From: Harmonia axyridis
Lineage: Eukaryota; Arthropoda; Insecta; Coleoptera; Coccinellidae
NCBI RefSeq assembly: GCF_914767665.1
Contig: NC_059506.1
Location: forward strand, 1,736,001 to 1,800,000
Length of the DNA: 64,000 bases
Direction of reading: 5' to 3'
Positions 1 to 12,290 of the stretch are shown piece after piece. A program made the translations under genes and the position numbers. Position 1 is the stretch's first letter, and the number at the start of each line of letters is the position of its first letter. Under the pieces are notes generated by a model. It worked only from the letters and a program-made list of their open reading frames with translations, was not told where the DNA came from and ran no database searches.

Positions 1-204
1 GACATGTTCGCTTATTATGAATACTGAAGAATGTCTCTTCGAAATCTTGATTTATTTCATTGAAAATTAAATATGAATATAACAAAATTTGTATAACGGA
101 ATCTTGGGGATAAATCAATGGTCCTCGACTTAAATTTGTAATGAGACAGTAATTATCTTCAACAAATAAGTTCATCATCTAAAATCAATATTCGCTTACA
201 TCTT

Positions 205-1874
205 TCACACTGAATTTTCCTCAGAACAGTCAGAACAATATAACAAATATAACCTGCTACATATATTACCGATTGTTCGTGATTTTAAAGTAAGGAGTGA
301 CTGAACTCTAAGCCTTTTTTCGGATTCATACAATTGTCGTATTGAAATGTGGTACTGTCCACCGGGCGAGTTCACGATATTTACCGAATCTACTTTCCAA
401 TTCGTCAGTCTGAAATTTTTCAAATAAAACGTATTTCATGTTCAATTCAGAAAAACAATATTTTAAAACCTCTGTCATTCCATATACTGTATGACTTAGA
501 GCTGCATGAGTTTGTGCAGTTAATTTTTTTGGAAACTTTCGGGATATCCAAATTTCTAGCCAATCTATCATTTTATTCAAAATAAAAATTTCACATCCCA
601 TTGAAAATTATTCCAGAAAATTGGCTCCTGGTATACATCATTCAAACGATTTCTTTTAAAAGGAGTTTTAACATTTACAATTTTCCACCATTTAATGAAA
701 ATATTGAGGAAGTTGGCGGTATCTTTTACGTGTTCAATTTAAGATCCAATTGATACTAATGCTTCTACTATAAAAGAATTGAAAATTTTGAGGGCTAACG
801 TTACATTCTGCCTTTTCATGTTTTAGGGAAAAAGTGACTTAAGAGTCGAAGAGTAACCGAATTTCAATAATTTATCATTCTCCAACTGATGGAGCTTCGA
901 ATGAAGCAATTTTTTCATTAGTTGTTTCATAAACGGGAAAAAATCATTTAGTTTCCGGTTTAGAAATTAACCAATGATTCCTGATACATTTCAGTAAGTG
1001 TACCGAATCGAAAAGATGAAAGAGAGGTCTTGATCTGTCAGAAGGGTGACAATATACAATACTGTGTTTTTTATTATCGGCGAAGTTAGTCATAGCTCTA
1101 CTGTTTACTGCATTATTATCAGTGATAACACAGAATACCCTGGAACCAATTTCTTCTAAATTAATAATAATATCCTTTATCATAAAATTAAATCATAAGG
1201 TGATCTAATTTAGATGTTCGACAAATATTTTCAAAAAATCTTTAAAACTCGACGTTATACTAGATATCATGAAAACGAAGGCAGAATTATCCAAATTCAT
1301 ATTATTATACGCAGTTCCAAAAATATTTCCGCCTTTATAATATAAATATGATTTGATATGAATTTCATCTATTAATAAATAAATAATAAAAAATAAAATA
1401 AATAATAAAAGAATGAATCGTTCATGGCCGTCCAATAATTTGAAAACGTTTTTCGCATAAACAAGGGTAATTTTTTTCTTCTGGCATTGGATCAGTCGAT
1501 AGTGAACGGCAAACAGATTTTATCGTATCCACGTGAGGTAATATGAGAACTCCAAAATTTCTTAAAAATTTGTAAGCATGTGGACTTATAGTAATGAGTA
1601 TGGAAGCTGAAATCATTGTAATTTTTGAATATCGATATCGTTCCTTGGGAATTGTGTGTAATTTCAAATGTTCTGAAACAAAATTCAACGCCTTTAAACA
1701 GTTATCATTTCCCAAATCTTCTGATGACCTATTAGATATAAAACATTCTATCAAATCCAACGTATAATTTAAAACTCTATCTTTCTGATTCTCTGTACAC
1801 TCGGAAGATGAGTTATTTTGATCTATTCTCCTCAATAAAATGTCTATTTCATTGATATCATCAGATTTAAACAT
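205..1874 (-). pseudogene. P-element/THAP9-like transposase remnant
   Basis: Broken DNA transposase read on the minus strand in at least four pieces. The 5' piece (1422-1874) ends in a helical segment with SPHAYKFLRNFGVLILPH, as in the region before the catalytic core of P-element/THAP9 transposases. The next clear piece (944-1183) has ITDNNAVNSRAM and LFDSVHLLKCIRNHW, matching the RNase-H-like core with its catalytic Asp and the family's FD.VHLLK.IRNNW block. The 3' pieces (326-601, then 205-423 after a frameshift) carry FEKFQTDELESRFGKYREL and GGQYHISIRQLYESE, typical of the C-terminal part of the family. No N-terminal THAP zinc finger is visible upstream, and 602-943 holds no open frame. 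Frameshifts and missing parts make it non-functional. Family assignment is from remembered motifs and fairly confident; element ends were not found. Confidence 0.75.
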
Positions 1875-2059
1875 TTGGATTCATCATTATGGAAGGATAC
1901 TTTCATTTCCTCACCAAATAAAAATGTTTCTACCTGCAAATTTGATTTAAGTAAAACACAATATGTAATTATAGGCCCTGGTGAATACTTGAGTTTGAAT
2001 ATTAATACTTTTTCTTTTCAGCCTGATATTCTTGCGGCTTTTATCACCTGACTATCCAC

Positions 2060-2296
2060 TTAATTGGCCAAACATCTCCCTCTTGATATTTCCACACCAA
2101 AATAGCTCGTACTCATTACCTGTTGCGCAATGTGACCATTCACTACCAGCTTGCATCTTATCGGCTCTTCGGATACTACCAAGGATTGAGTCTTTTCGCA
2201 CGATATTTCCATATTAAGTTTTTGTGCTGCCAAGTTGAATTTGTGTAGGAGGCGTTGTAAGTCGTCTTCATTTTCAGCCATCAGGAGTACGTTCAT
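2060..2296 (-). mobile_element. LINE reverse-transcriptase fragment (RTE-like)
   Basis: About 78 codons of a non-LTR retrotransposon reverse transcriptase, just after the catalytic YADD box. The segment AENEDDLQRLLHKFNLAAQK followed by EKTQSLVVSEEPIRCKLV is characteristic of insect RTE-like LINEs. It abuts the 3' end of ankyrin copy A: that reading frame loses its own C-terminal tail within the last few codons and runs into this fragment near 2290, so the LINE piece probably replaced the ankyrin 3' end. Both ends are truncated. Confidence 0.7.
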
Positions 2297-3597
2297 TCTC
2301 TCTTATTTCTTTCTTTTGTATTGCTACCTTCAACTTTGAAGAAGGATTTGGGTATATAATAAGATCATAACCCGGAATACTTGATTTTAATTTTCCGAAT
2401 TGTTGTGGTGGAAAGAATTTCAGGATTTCCTTCATACATTCAAAATCAAGCATTCCGGCTTCATCAAATTGAAGGCATGCAAAATCTCCTGTGTCGAGAA
2501 ATAGTTTAAACCCCGATTTGTATTTATTTATCAGATCGTTACCGTAAATTGGGTACTTACGTTCGTCTATTGAATACATAACAACCCTCAAGAGTCGGCT
2601 CTTACAAAGTTCGGAGTTTCTTTTTCTGCTCGACAGGAGAACTTTTGTACAACTGAAGAATCTTTTTCCACTTTTATATTCACGCATTGTGATCGAGTCC
2701 AAACATTGCAATTCGATTCTACATTGTTGTACAAACTGAACATCCGACATTGAATGACTGAATCGAAAAAGACCCTCGAAATCTAGTAGAATCAAATGTT
2801 TCAGTATTCCTTGTCGTAAAACCGAAGAATGTGTCAATAAGACATCCACAAATGTTTTATTTTGTTCATTCCAAGCTTTCGCATTGATTCCGCTTCTCAG
2901 GAATAAACAGTAATATGGTAGGTAATGGTCACACTGTCGAATATGGAACATCAATGAGTGCAGAACTGTGTCTTTGTTTACATTTAATTCATTCACATTG
3001 GCTCCTCTTTCGATCAACAGTTTTGCACATTTCAGCGTATTTGGTGCGTGATGGTTCTTTGCTAAAATATGCAGAGGGGTGCAGAAACATTTTCCACTTG
3101 AGTTTGGATCACATGCTTTATCCAACAAGAACTTGAATAATTTGTAATTTATCCCTTGTTCTTGGGAACATAAGACATGAAGTACGGTATTGGTCCACAA
3201 ATCTATCGCTTCGAGATTGGCTCCATACTCATGAAGACTCTTCACTTGCTCGAGTTGGTTATGCTTCACTGCTAAGAACAAGGGCGTTTCCCAGTTAAAG
3301 TTTTTGGCTTCGAAGTTGCCAAAGCCAGGAAGCTCCAGAAGATTTTTGTGATTTCCAAATTTGGCAATGATGCCGCGATGTGCAACGGTGTGTTGCCGCA
3401 ATAAAATTAATGTTCATTTTGATAAAGATGTCCTTTCAGGGTGAATCGCACTAAATCTATTGACTGGTATGCAACAGCGGCTAAAACTTTAGATTTGTGA
3501 CAATGACTGTATTCTATATTATAATTCTTGGAAGAATCTAAATAGGGAATGTCTATGTATTTCAAATAGTAGACAAATTGACTGAGCAACCGTTTAT

Positions 3598-4624
3598 CTG
3601 AAAGCAAATGAACAAAAATATCAGATATAAAAAAACTACGAATTAAAATACAATAATTCAGTTCTCAAGGTGGCAAAGAATATTTCAGCTAGGAAAAAAT
3701 TGTACGATAATAATAATAATAATAAAGTTTATCTCATAAATAAACACTTCACTTCACGGAGGAACATGAGGTATGACCTGTATGTGATATTAACTTAATT
3801 AAGATTTCTGAAATAAATGTTCCATAAGATAATTCAAAAGAAAATAATTACAATACCAGGAGAAAAACAAATATCATTCATAAGCACAATGTAAAAAGTT
3901 ATTTCACATCCGATGTTTATAATTAATTGTATTATACTGTCTCAATCAGGTAATTATTGAAGTCGTCATCGTTGTATAATCTGTCATAAATTGGTGAGTG
4001 CATTTCTTTATTCGATTTCAAAAATTCTGGCCAGTCATATATTCCAGTCTTGTATAAAGATAAGTATTCATATTAAAAATTGAATTCTTATAGCCAGTTT
4101 ACCTAAACGATGATTAAAAATTCAAATCTTAATTAATTTATTATTTTTCTTGCACCGTTCCTTAAACACCATTTCATAATTCAAAATCATCGTTTACAGT
4201 AAACATGCACATTAAGTCGTTTGACTTCCTGATTACAGGGATGTCCCCAACTGAAAATGTACTGACGGATATACAGGATGAATATACAAAATTCAAAATC
4301 AAAATTTTTTTCGGGGTGAATCTTTCAGTTCGAAATAAGACTTTTTTTCTATAAACATGTGTCTACCAACGCTTCGTTGCCGGACTAAAGATTGTTAAAG
4401 TTTCAAGACTTTTAATTTTGAATGCATTAGCTCTTTTAGTTTCAAAGATGAGAAAAAATTTGAAATATTGGTTCGATAGGTTTCTTTTTTTTTTAAATAT
4501 TGGTCCGATAGTTTTATATTTTTTCGAAGAATCTTTTAATTCATATCACAAACTGAAACATAGAGTTTTTTTGTTTCCATTGTGATAATAGGTTTTTACC
4601 TTTCGTTAAAAATTTTAATTGAAT
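3598..4624. other. intron of ankyrin copy A, 3' part: no gene seen
   Basis: AT-rich intronic sequence. A short (AAT)n run lies at about 3711-3724, next to sequence that could be a LINE 3' tail. No open frame with family resemblance was seen. Confidence 0.5.
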
Positions 4625-4840
4625 GTACCGGGTTTTTCACCATAATTTGACCTCCCCTTTAACTTTGTTACTAAAAGAGGTACAAAAAAATGTTTTCTAC
4701 AAAAGTTTCACGAAATCAACTAGTGTTTCTTAAAATGATTTCACAAAACGAAATATATACATATTGATTGCAACTTCATTTTTTCAAATGGAACACCCTC
4801 TATATTTTTCTATATTTGAATAGCTCTTTTTCACCTGATT

Positions 4841-4917
<77 letters not shown>

Positions 4918-5610
4918 TGGTCTATCTCTCTTATTCTGAGTACCACAGAGTTTCAAATTTCAAGAACCACGCTCAGTAATTCAGTTTCAGTAGGCTGCGA
5001 TAACTCAAAATGCTCTTTTTTGAGTTGTCTCGTTGACAACGATATGACATACGTTTTCCACTATAAATAGGAATTGGATGATTTGGATGCTACTCCATAT
5101 ATTCTCTCCTTGTAGATTTCTTATTTTTATTGATCTTCACATAAAGTGAAAATATTTCAAATTTTTCCGCTTCTGTGTAGTGCATATTCGATTAATAGTT
5201 TCATTCAATGACAAACGTATGTCATATATCGTTGTCAACGAGATAACTCAAAAAAGAGAATTTTAAATTATCGCAGCCTTCCACTTGAAATTGATTACTT
5301 GGCTTGCAAGGTGGTCCTTAAAATTTGAAACTCTGTGGTACTCAGAGTAAGAGAGATAGGCCAAACATATGTTATATATTCGAAATCAGGGGAAAAAGAG
5401 CTAGTCAAATATAGAAAATATACTGGGTGTTCCATTTGAAAAAATGAAGTTGCAATCAATGTGTTGCCCACTCTGTATATATTTTGTTTTGTGAAATCAT
5501 TTCAAAAAACACTAGTCGATTTTGTGAAACTTTTGTAGAAAACATTTTTTTGTACCTCTATTAGTAACAAAGTTAAAGGGGGGGTCAAATTATAGTGAAA
5601 TACCCGGGAC
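4625..5610. repeat. foldback element (palindrome, ~1 kb)
   Basis: Left arm (about 4625-5055) and right arm (about 5209-5610) are imperfect inverted copies. The ends read GTACCGGGTTTTTCACCATA on the left and, reversed, GTCCCGGGTATTTCACTATA on the right. Landmarks pair across the centre: the AATGGAACACCC block, the TGAGTACCACAGAG block and the GTCTCGTTGACAACGAT block. The left arm has expanded by a (TA)n run. It codes for nothing recognisable; a non-autonomous foldback transposon or MITE is the likely class. Confidence 0.8.
4845..4914. repeat. (TA)n microsatellite
   Basis: About 35 uninterrupted TA units inside the left arm of the foldback at 4625-5610. The right arm has only a short TATATATT-like stretch at the matching point, so the run expanded after the arms formed. 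Confidence 0.95.
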
Positions 5611-7228
5611 CTACCTATTATCTTTAATAAAATGATTTTACCTTTTTCTCCAAAATGATCCCAAATGCGTAAAAACAATTCAATATTTTAGACTCCACCA
5701 ACGCCGTACTACAAAAAAGTTTATGGGCCGAAAAAGAGCTTGCCCCCGAAAAAATATCTCCCCGTGGTTTGTTATAATAACTCGGCATTCTGGATACAAA
5801 AAAAACTCTAAAACGTAACCAATATTTCGAATTTGATTTCAATATATGAGAAACTGAAAGAGCTATGAAAAAAATCTAAAAAAAAAAAAATGTTACGCTC
5901 TGTAGTTCGAAAATGAAGCGTTTGCAGACACATGTTTTTGGAAAAAAGGCCTTATTTTGACCTAAATAAAACATTCTTGAGATCTTGACCCTATATATTC
6001 ATTCATTTATGTTTATAGACATAACCTTACTTCAGTTTAGAAATCTCGACTTGCCTTTTGATTTTGGTTAAAAATTCAAAATTGAAATATGGATTTAGAT
6101 GATAAAAAGTAAGTAATAATGTTACATGCTGAAGTTGAGTGGCTTTAACTGGCAACACAGAATCACAGAACATTACACTAGAAAACTGAAATTCTTGATT
6201 TCATTATGATTAGCGACGGAATTTTACAATGTTGCCAAATATATATCTTGTTTAACTGAACGCCTGTCATTAGCAAAAGGTGCAATTGGAATGAATTATA
6301 AACATAGGTTAAGGCTAAACATTGATTAGTTAATCAATGTTTATATTTTGAACGGTGCAACTGGCCATTATGTCCTGCTGATAAAGTAACGGATAACTTA
6401 CCAGATAACTATCTGCTGTTTGATGAAAGGTCGGTTTGGCAACGTCGCATGTAGACTTGATACTGATTAAATAAACGTCTTGATAGCATATTATTGATTT
6501 TTTTTCAAATTGATATCTCTCTAGTAAAGACTGAATCTGATACATATTTGTGCATTTTTGTCTCTGTGATGATTTGTGCATATAATCAGAATGTTTTGGG
6601 AACAATTTCGGTTTTTATATATGTATATTGAATTCGAAAACTAGTGATATATTAGCAAAATGATAATATTGATGGCGATATCTACTATCGGATCGTGATA
6701 GTACCATTAAACATGTTAAAACATATTTCTTTAAATGTTGAGATATTAGATAATATAAAAGATGATTGAGTCTACTTGATGAAGATTTTTCCATATGAAT
6801 ATATAAAAAAAAATTGACAATATTTAGTCCTTTTTCCTTCACAACATAATACATTTTTTCGATATATTCAAATTTTTGTATTGAAATACAATTACAAGAG
6901 TGACAAAATATGAATAATCAACCAAAACTGTACATACTAGTAAATTGGATGAGTTTTTAAAGTATAAGGCACCGATGCGGACAAATTGTTTTATTAATTA
7001 CAAAAAATTACGGAACATACGTCAGTCTTTATGTTAATTTAATTATTCAATTTGTTAACCGTTTAATCTATTTGTACAGTGGTTTTTTTTTAATTTATTT
7101 TGGTTGATTATTAATATTTTGTCTCTATTGGAATTTCAAGACAGAGAAATCGAATTTATTATAGAGATAAATTATGTTGTGAAGAAGAAAGGACTAAATG
7201 TTGTTTATATATTTATGTTGAGACACGG
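5611..7228. other. intron sequence shared with the copy B intron
   Basis: No gene. Part of it (about 5690-6850) is recognisably homologous to 33250-34010 in the intron of ankyrin copy B, for example the shared GAAAAAGAGCTTG and CGTAACCAATATTTC blocks. This shows the two ankyrin genes were duplicated together with intron sequence. A piece related to the 430-bp repeat array at 36.9 kb lies near 7015-7090. Confidence 0.6.
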
Positions 7229-7828
7229 GCGTTTGGTGCGCTTTATGGGCTGGTGGAATCATTGGTCCGTACTTCTTCAAAAACGATGATGACCAGAATG
7301 TTACAGTCAATGGTAATCGGTATGGAGCCATGATTACTAACTTTTTCATTCCTGAATTGAACAACCATGATGTCCAGGAGCTGTGGTTCCAACAAGACGG
7401 CGCAACATGTCACACAGCTCGTGCCACAATCGATTTATTAGAAGACACGTTTGGTGACCGCCTAATTTCACGTTTTGGTCCAATTGGCCTCCAAGATCTT
7501 GTGATTTAACACCGCTGGACTACTTTCTTTGGGGCTATGTAAAGTCATTGGTCTATGCGGATAAGCCACAAACCCCTCGACCATTTGGAAGACAACATTC
7601 GCCGTGTTATTGCCGATATACGGCCACAAATGTTGGAAAAGTCATCGAAAATTGGACGTCCAGATTGGACTACATCCGAGCCAGCCTTGTCGGCCATATG
7701 CCAGAAATCATATTTAAAAAGTAATGCCACAAGATTATCTTGCGGATAAATAAAATTCATATCAATCGAATAATCCATCGTTGTTTTATAGCAATTTAAA
7801 GTTCTATAGCTCTAAAAAAAACACCCGT
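7229..7828 (+). mobile_element. 5'-truncated mariner-type element
   Basis: Matches the second half of the mariner-type transposase at 29-30 kb, from the VWCALWAGGIIGP region to the terminal inverted repeat (TCTAAAAAAAACACCC, ending near 7828). The frame is broken by a 4-bp deletion before the third catalytic Asp region and by a 1-bp change near 7572. The 5' half is missing; the preceding ACACGGGCG pairs with CGCCCGTGT near 8447, so the copy may lie inside or next to another inverted-repeat element. Confidence 0.8.
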
Positions 7829-8473
7829 TATTTTTTTGGGTTCTGAATCCGAATCTGAGGTTTAGCACCAAAATTCTGTGAGGGAACATTAAAAAAAATA
7901 CAAAAAAAATTTAATCTTCTGACGTTTTCTTCCATAAAGTTTTTTGTCCGAAAAACCTGGCTCAAACGATAGTTCAAAATTGGCATATTATATCTATCTC
8001 TGCTAAAACTCAGTTGATGGGGTAGTTTTAATTTCTTCGATTTATTATCTCTGTTTCTGGGGGTACAGAATTCGAATCTGAAGTTTGCCACCAAAATTTC
8101 ATGATAAAACATTGAAAAAAATGCAAAAAAGGTGATAACTATCATTTTTTACCGGTTTTTTGCATATAAACTTTCTACTCATAAATTTGAATTTGAGTAC
8201 TCTGTTGTATAAATACTACGACGGTATTTTTTTCCTAAATATATTTATAGGAATCGATGTAAAGAAATAAACTAAATTTCAAAAAGTGATTTTGAAAATG
8301 CTTTTTTTTTCAAAACATACTTGAAAAATAAAACTAGTGAAAATAGACCGAATCGGTTGGCTCTTTTGAAGTTGATATATTTAAAAAGAAAAACATAAGA
8401 TTTTTTTTATAATATGTGAAACCCCCCCGAAACTGAAACCTGGCTACGCCCGTGTGTTGAGATATTATAAATA
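7829..8473. other. non-coding repeat-like intron sequence
   Basis: No supported gene. The end CCTGGCTACGCCCGTGT (near 8431-8449) looks like a terminal repeat of an unclassified DNA element. Short open frames here lack any family resemblance. Confidence 0.4.
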
Positions 8474-8990
8474 TACAGAGTGTTTAATCATGAACTGGAC
8501 AAATAAATGCATCTATGTTTTCGAAGCATAAGCGAGATACAGGATGTTCAACGTCATTTCTCACCAATATTCTATTGAGTGTGGTCAATAATGCATTACC
8601 TTTAGAGTAACAATTGCGGAAAACCTGCTCGTGATTTTTTTTTTTCGGTTACCCAATTTAATTTCATTTCCTGAATAAATTCAATTTTCTAAGAATTTTG
8701 TGAAATATTTTTTTTAAATCGAACAAATCGCGAACATTGCACGTTTTCCGCCATTTTGAAATTGTTTTTCATAGTTGTGAATCTTTTCTGAATTGAGCAC
8801 TCAAAAATATTCTGATGTAATATGAAATCGCAACTTCAAAGATTATGTTTATCTGACCAAACTCAATAGAATATTGCACAGAAATGACGTATCTCGCTAA
8901 TGCTTTGAAAACGAGGTAATATTGATGAGGCAAAAATGATTCAACGCATCTCTATATGTTTGTTGAGTTCATAATGAAACACCCTGTATA
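8474..8990. repeat. foldback element in ankyrin copy A intron
   Basis: Short palindromic element. The left end TACAGAGTGTTTAATCATGA pairs with TCATAATGAAACACCCTGTA on the right. Inner blocks also pair, for example CAATATTCTATTGAGT with ACTCAATAGAATATTG. An orthologous copy sits at the same place relative to exon 1 in ankyrin copy B (34027-35372), so it was present before the ankyrin duplication. Confidence 0.75.
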
Positions 8991-9040
8991 AGCACAGTGT
9001 ACAATTCACAAATAAAGAAAATAAATAAAGGTCAACTTAC

Positions 9041-9323
9041 CATTAGTTTTCATCACAAAGTCCGATATTGTTTCGCTTCTATTGCCCTTTCGGTAATTGA
9101 TCATCGGCTCTGCTCCATGCAAAAGAAGATACTCTATAATATTGTAATCTAAATCGCTAAAACTTCTATACATTCTTCTTTTCACCAACATCTCTAAATG
9201 ATTGTTTAGATATTTAAAATTACTAGATTTAGATGAAATAAGATCCACAATAGAAGCTTCCGATTCAGCTTCCACAAGAATGTCGTGGAAACATCTTGCT
9301 TCAACAAAATTAAGGGAATCCAT
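9041..9323 (-). CDS. exon 1 of ankyrin copy A
   Basis: Open from ATG at 9323 to a good splice donor (G|GTAAGTTG at 9041/9040). It is 283 bp, the same length as the homologous exon of copy B. It encodes a leader of about 94 residues whose end, EYLLLHGAEPMINYRKGN, looks like part of an ankyrin-type repeat. The exon itself is intact; the lesions are in exon 2. Confidence 0.75.
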
Positions 9324-9402
9324 GGTTTTTCAGTTTGTTTACTATAATTCCGTTTAAATATGGCACCCAAATGGCACTTGATACTTCGGTATGAAATATT
9401 CC

Positions 9403-9435
9403 ACTGAGGCTTTCGGAAAAAATCATTGCTTTATA
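9403..9435 (-). promoter_or_regulatory. TATA box and initiator of ankyrin copy A
   Basis: On the minus strand TATAAA (9430-9435) lies 30 bp upstream of the A of TCAGT (9403-9407), the classical arthropod TATA/initiator arrangement. The same pair at the same spacing occurs upstream of copy B. The predicted start, near 9405, leaves a short 5' UTR of about 80 bp before the ATG at 9323. Confidence 0.65.
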
Positions 9436-9856
9436 CAACCAAAGTTAGGTAGAAATTCGGAAAAAATAAATAAATAAAGATTTGTCAGAGGAGTTTAAAT
9501 AGTACTTTTTTATGTTCCAACCGACGTTCCAACTACCTACTGGGACCAAAATTCGGAAAGAATTTGAAAGTGATTAGAATCATATGAGACACTTATTTTC
9601 AATAGATGCTTAGAAATAAAACGGGTCGTAAATTACAAGTGAGGATTTTGTCTGGAAAGTAGCAGAATAACTCCAACAAGTACCATAAATCAAAATATGT
9701 AATTTTGAAATAATCTATAATTTTCTATTGAATCTTTCATTCATACATCGACAACGTTTCGAATTCTATGCGATTATATTTCAAATGTTTTTATTTCTTA
9801 AACTAAAATCATTAGACGTATCTATTCCGACCTACCAATGGAGTTACATAAAATAA

Positions 9857-11166
9857 ATGGCCACTTTTTCAATGGGATTGTATTGGTAACTTTTAAATCA
9901 TAAGAGTTAGAAGGTCGGTCAAATGGAGAAAAAGTTGCATGCATAGAAGCATTATCAAGCAGTTCAAACCAATCGAGATTATCAGGGCCGGTTATTGAGA
10001 TATCATAAGAAAAGTAAATTCTGTCATATTGATTTTTCTTTTTTTCCCACTTTATTTCAAATATTATCAAAAAATGTTACAGGAATTTTTTATTCGACAG
10101 TAAATTGTTCTCAATTTGACGTAATCAGATTTCGTATCCAACGTTTCGTGCTCTCTGGGCCACCCTCAACCTCATTTTTTTCAATACGGACCCGTATATT
10201 TTATGACACTTTTCGAAATAACTTTTAACGCTGAATTCAACGATATATCATACAATGTCATTCAAAGTTGATTTTCAGGTGATTTTGACCCTTATCCAAT
10301 TTTCTTTGGTTCAGATCTGTAGTGAATGCAAATTATCAAAAACTGCTGTTAATAAAATAGTCAAGAGACGCGAATACAATGATTTTAAATTTGAATACCA
10401 AGCCTTGCAAAACTTATATCGTAATGATATCAAAATAAAGTTCGATTCTGTAATTTGTTTCAACGGAACAAATGACAAATCCAACAATAGTGATTTCTCG
10501 CGAGAAGATTGAGAATGTATTGGAAGGTATTCAAGAAGACGAAATAAGCAAATGTATAAGAAGTATGTGTTCCAGTTTCTTGATTTGATTCTGATATGTT
10601 CCATTCAGTTCAAGATGAGTAATTTTCTCATCGAAATGTATTGCATGTTGTTAATTAAACTAAAGGTACCTAAATGTAATACAGATCCGACCCAAATAAA
10701 TTTGGATAAGGGTCAAAATCACCTGAATATCAAGTTTGAATGACATGATATATCGTTGAATTTAGCGTAAAAGTCATTTTGAAAAGTGTCATAAAGTATG
10801 CAGGTCCGTATTGAAAAAAATGAGGTTGAGGGTGGTCTAGAGAGTACGGACATAGTATAAGGTATACTATGGTACGAAACGTTGGATACGAAATCTGATT
10901 ACGTAAAATTGAGGATATTTTACTGTCGAATAAAAAATTTCTGTAACATTATTTGATAATATTCAAAATAAAGTGGAAAAAAAAGAAAAATCAAAATTAC
11001 AGAATTTACTTTTCTTATGATATCTCGATAACCGGCCCTGAGAATTTCGATTTGTTTGAACTGCTTGACAATGTTTCTATGAATGCAACTTTTTCTCCAT
11101 TTGACCGACCTTCTAACTCTTATGGTTTAAAAGTTACCAATACAATCCCATTGAAAAAGAGGCCAT
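9857..11166. repeat. 1.3-kb palindrome
   Basis: Arms of about 470-490 bp (9857-10325 and 10675-11166) are inverted copies around a central spacer of about 350 bp. Each arm can be read as the same short open frame on opposite strands (9822-10070 minus, 10953-11180 plus), but this is a consequence of the symmetry and no family is recognised. The right arm carries about 27 extra bases near 10849-10876, themselves a small palindrome (CATAGTATAAGGTATACTAT). Probably a foldback or inverted-duplicate mobile element. Confidence 0.8.
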
Positions 11167-12013
11167 CCTGTATATCATAAATTATAATCATACTATTATT
11201 ATACAGGGGGTAACTGTACATACTCTTATCAGAGGTAGTGCTAGGTGAGAACGGATTGACTATAAAATTCAATGTCTGCCTTTTCTCAGACAGCTACAGG
11301 GTGAGTTTTCAAATACATAGAAATAATGAAACCATCAACAGAACCAAACTTATCGGCGGAAATTATTGAAAATTGGGATGTTATTGACGCTTGCCGTGTC
11401 TGAAAGATAATAATATAAAACATACATCTACCCTCCTTCTTCTCATTGTAATGTGTTTCCAGTTTCCTCTTATCAATTAATCATCAAATTAATATAAATG
11501 AGATATAATTACTTCAAACATAATACCTAACGAATAACGATAGAGGTCACTTAATTTAAATTCAAATAATCATGGCAACAATGAGTGGCGACTAGTAAGT
11601 GGTATATCTTTTTCATTGCTGGTTAGGATCTTGATATTTTGATTTTACATTACAAAATTTTCAAATTTAGTCAAAGGTACTAGTTTCAATATCCAATAGA
11701 AATTTTTTTCATAATGCAGTCAGTTTTACAAACAATTTTATACCAAAATCCAATAAAGAATTGACCAAATGACTTTTTTTTCGTCGATTAGTCATGACTT
11801 CTTCAGGTGAGAATAGTTATAACCATTCTGATTCACATTTGTTTTCTCTATTAAAAACTTTGAAAATTCTAGGATCGAGTGACGTTTAACTAACGTTTAA
11901 CGTTGATCAAAAATTATTTTTGGTCTACTTGTTTATTTGCTATTTTACTATAATGCCGAAGGCTTTCACGGACCGAAATAAAATGGAATTTTTCATTTCT
12001 GTCATATTTGCAC

Positions 12014-12290
12014 TTTGCTATTTGAAAGTTAAATCAATTGGTTTCATCAAATCGTGGAGAACTGTAAAATATATCATTTTCACCTAATATGGTTTTTAAA
12101 TGTTCTCTCATACTATGTTCGATTTAATTATTTTTAATTTTTCAATTTGTGTTCGTATTTACTTTTTGAAACTTAAATCAATTGATTTTATTGTAACAAG
12201 GAGGACTGTAAAATGTATCCTTTTTTCCAAATAAGGATTGTAAATATTCTTGTATCCTATGTTAGATTTGATTGTTCTTCCTCTGGATAT
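12014..12290. repeat. imperfect tandem duplication
   Basis: Two diverged units about 148 bp apart: TTGAAAGTTAAATCAATTGG... GGAGAACTGTAAAATATATC and TTGAAACTTAAATCAATTGA... GGAGGACTGTAAAATGTATC. No function seen. Confidence 0.5.

Larger units (their letters stand above)
2290..9323 (-). pseudogene. ankyrin-repeat gene, copy A (two exons, disabled)
   Basis: Two-exon ankyrin gene closely related to copy B at 31163-35703. Exon 1 is 9041-9323 (283 bp, ending AATG|GTAAGT), exon 2 starts at 3597 after TTTCAG, and the 5443-bp intron is in phase 1, exactly as in copy B. Exon 2 encodes several ankyrin repeats (for example NWETPLFLAVKHNQLEQVK and CTPLHILAKNHHA) and the same unrecognised C-terminal half as copy B. 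Two lesions break it: an in-frame TAA at 3407-3409 where copy B has TCA, and a 1-bp deletion near 3341-3346 in a run of A. The last codons are replaced by a LINE fragment. The core promoter upstream is still recognisable. A truncated product is possible, but a full protein is not. Confidence 0.8.

Noticed and set aside
4768..5070. 100-codon open frame with a long Ile-Tyr run
   Set aside because: It is translated (TA)n inside a foldback element and has no family resemblance.
10255..10512. 85-codon open frame in the palindrome centre
   Set aside because: AT-rich, no recognisable domain, and it overlaps the arm boundary.
9822..11180. Mirror-image open frames in the palindrome (82 and 75 codons)
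   Set aside because: They are the same arm sequence read on opposite strands; no start context, no family and no extension beyond the arms.
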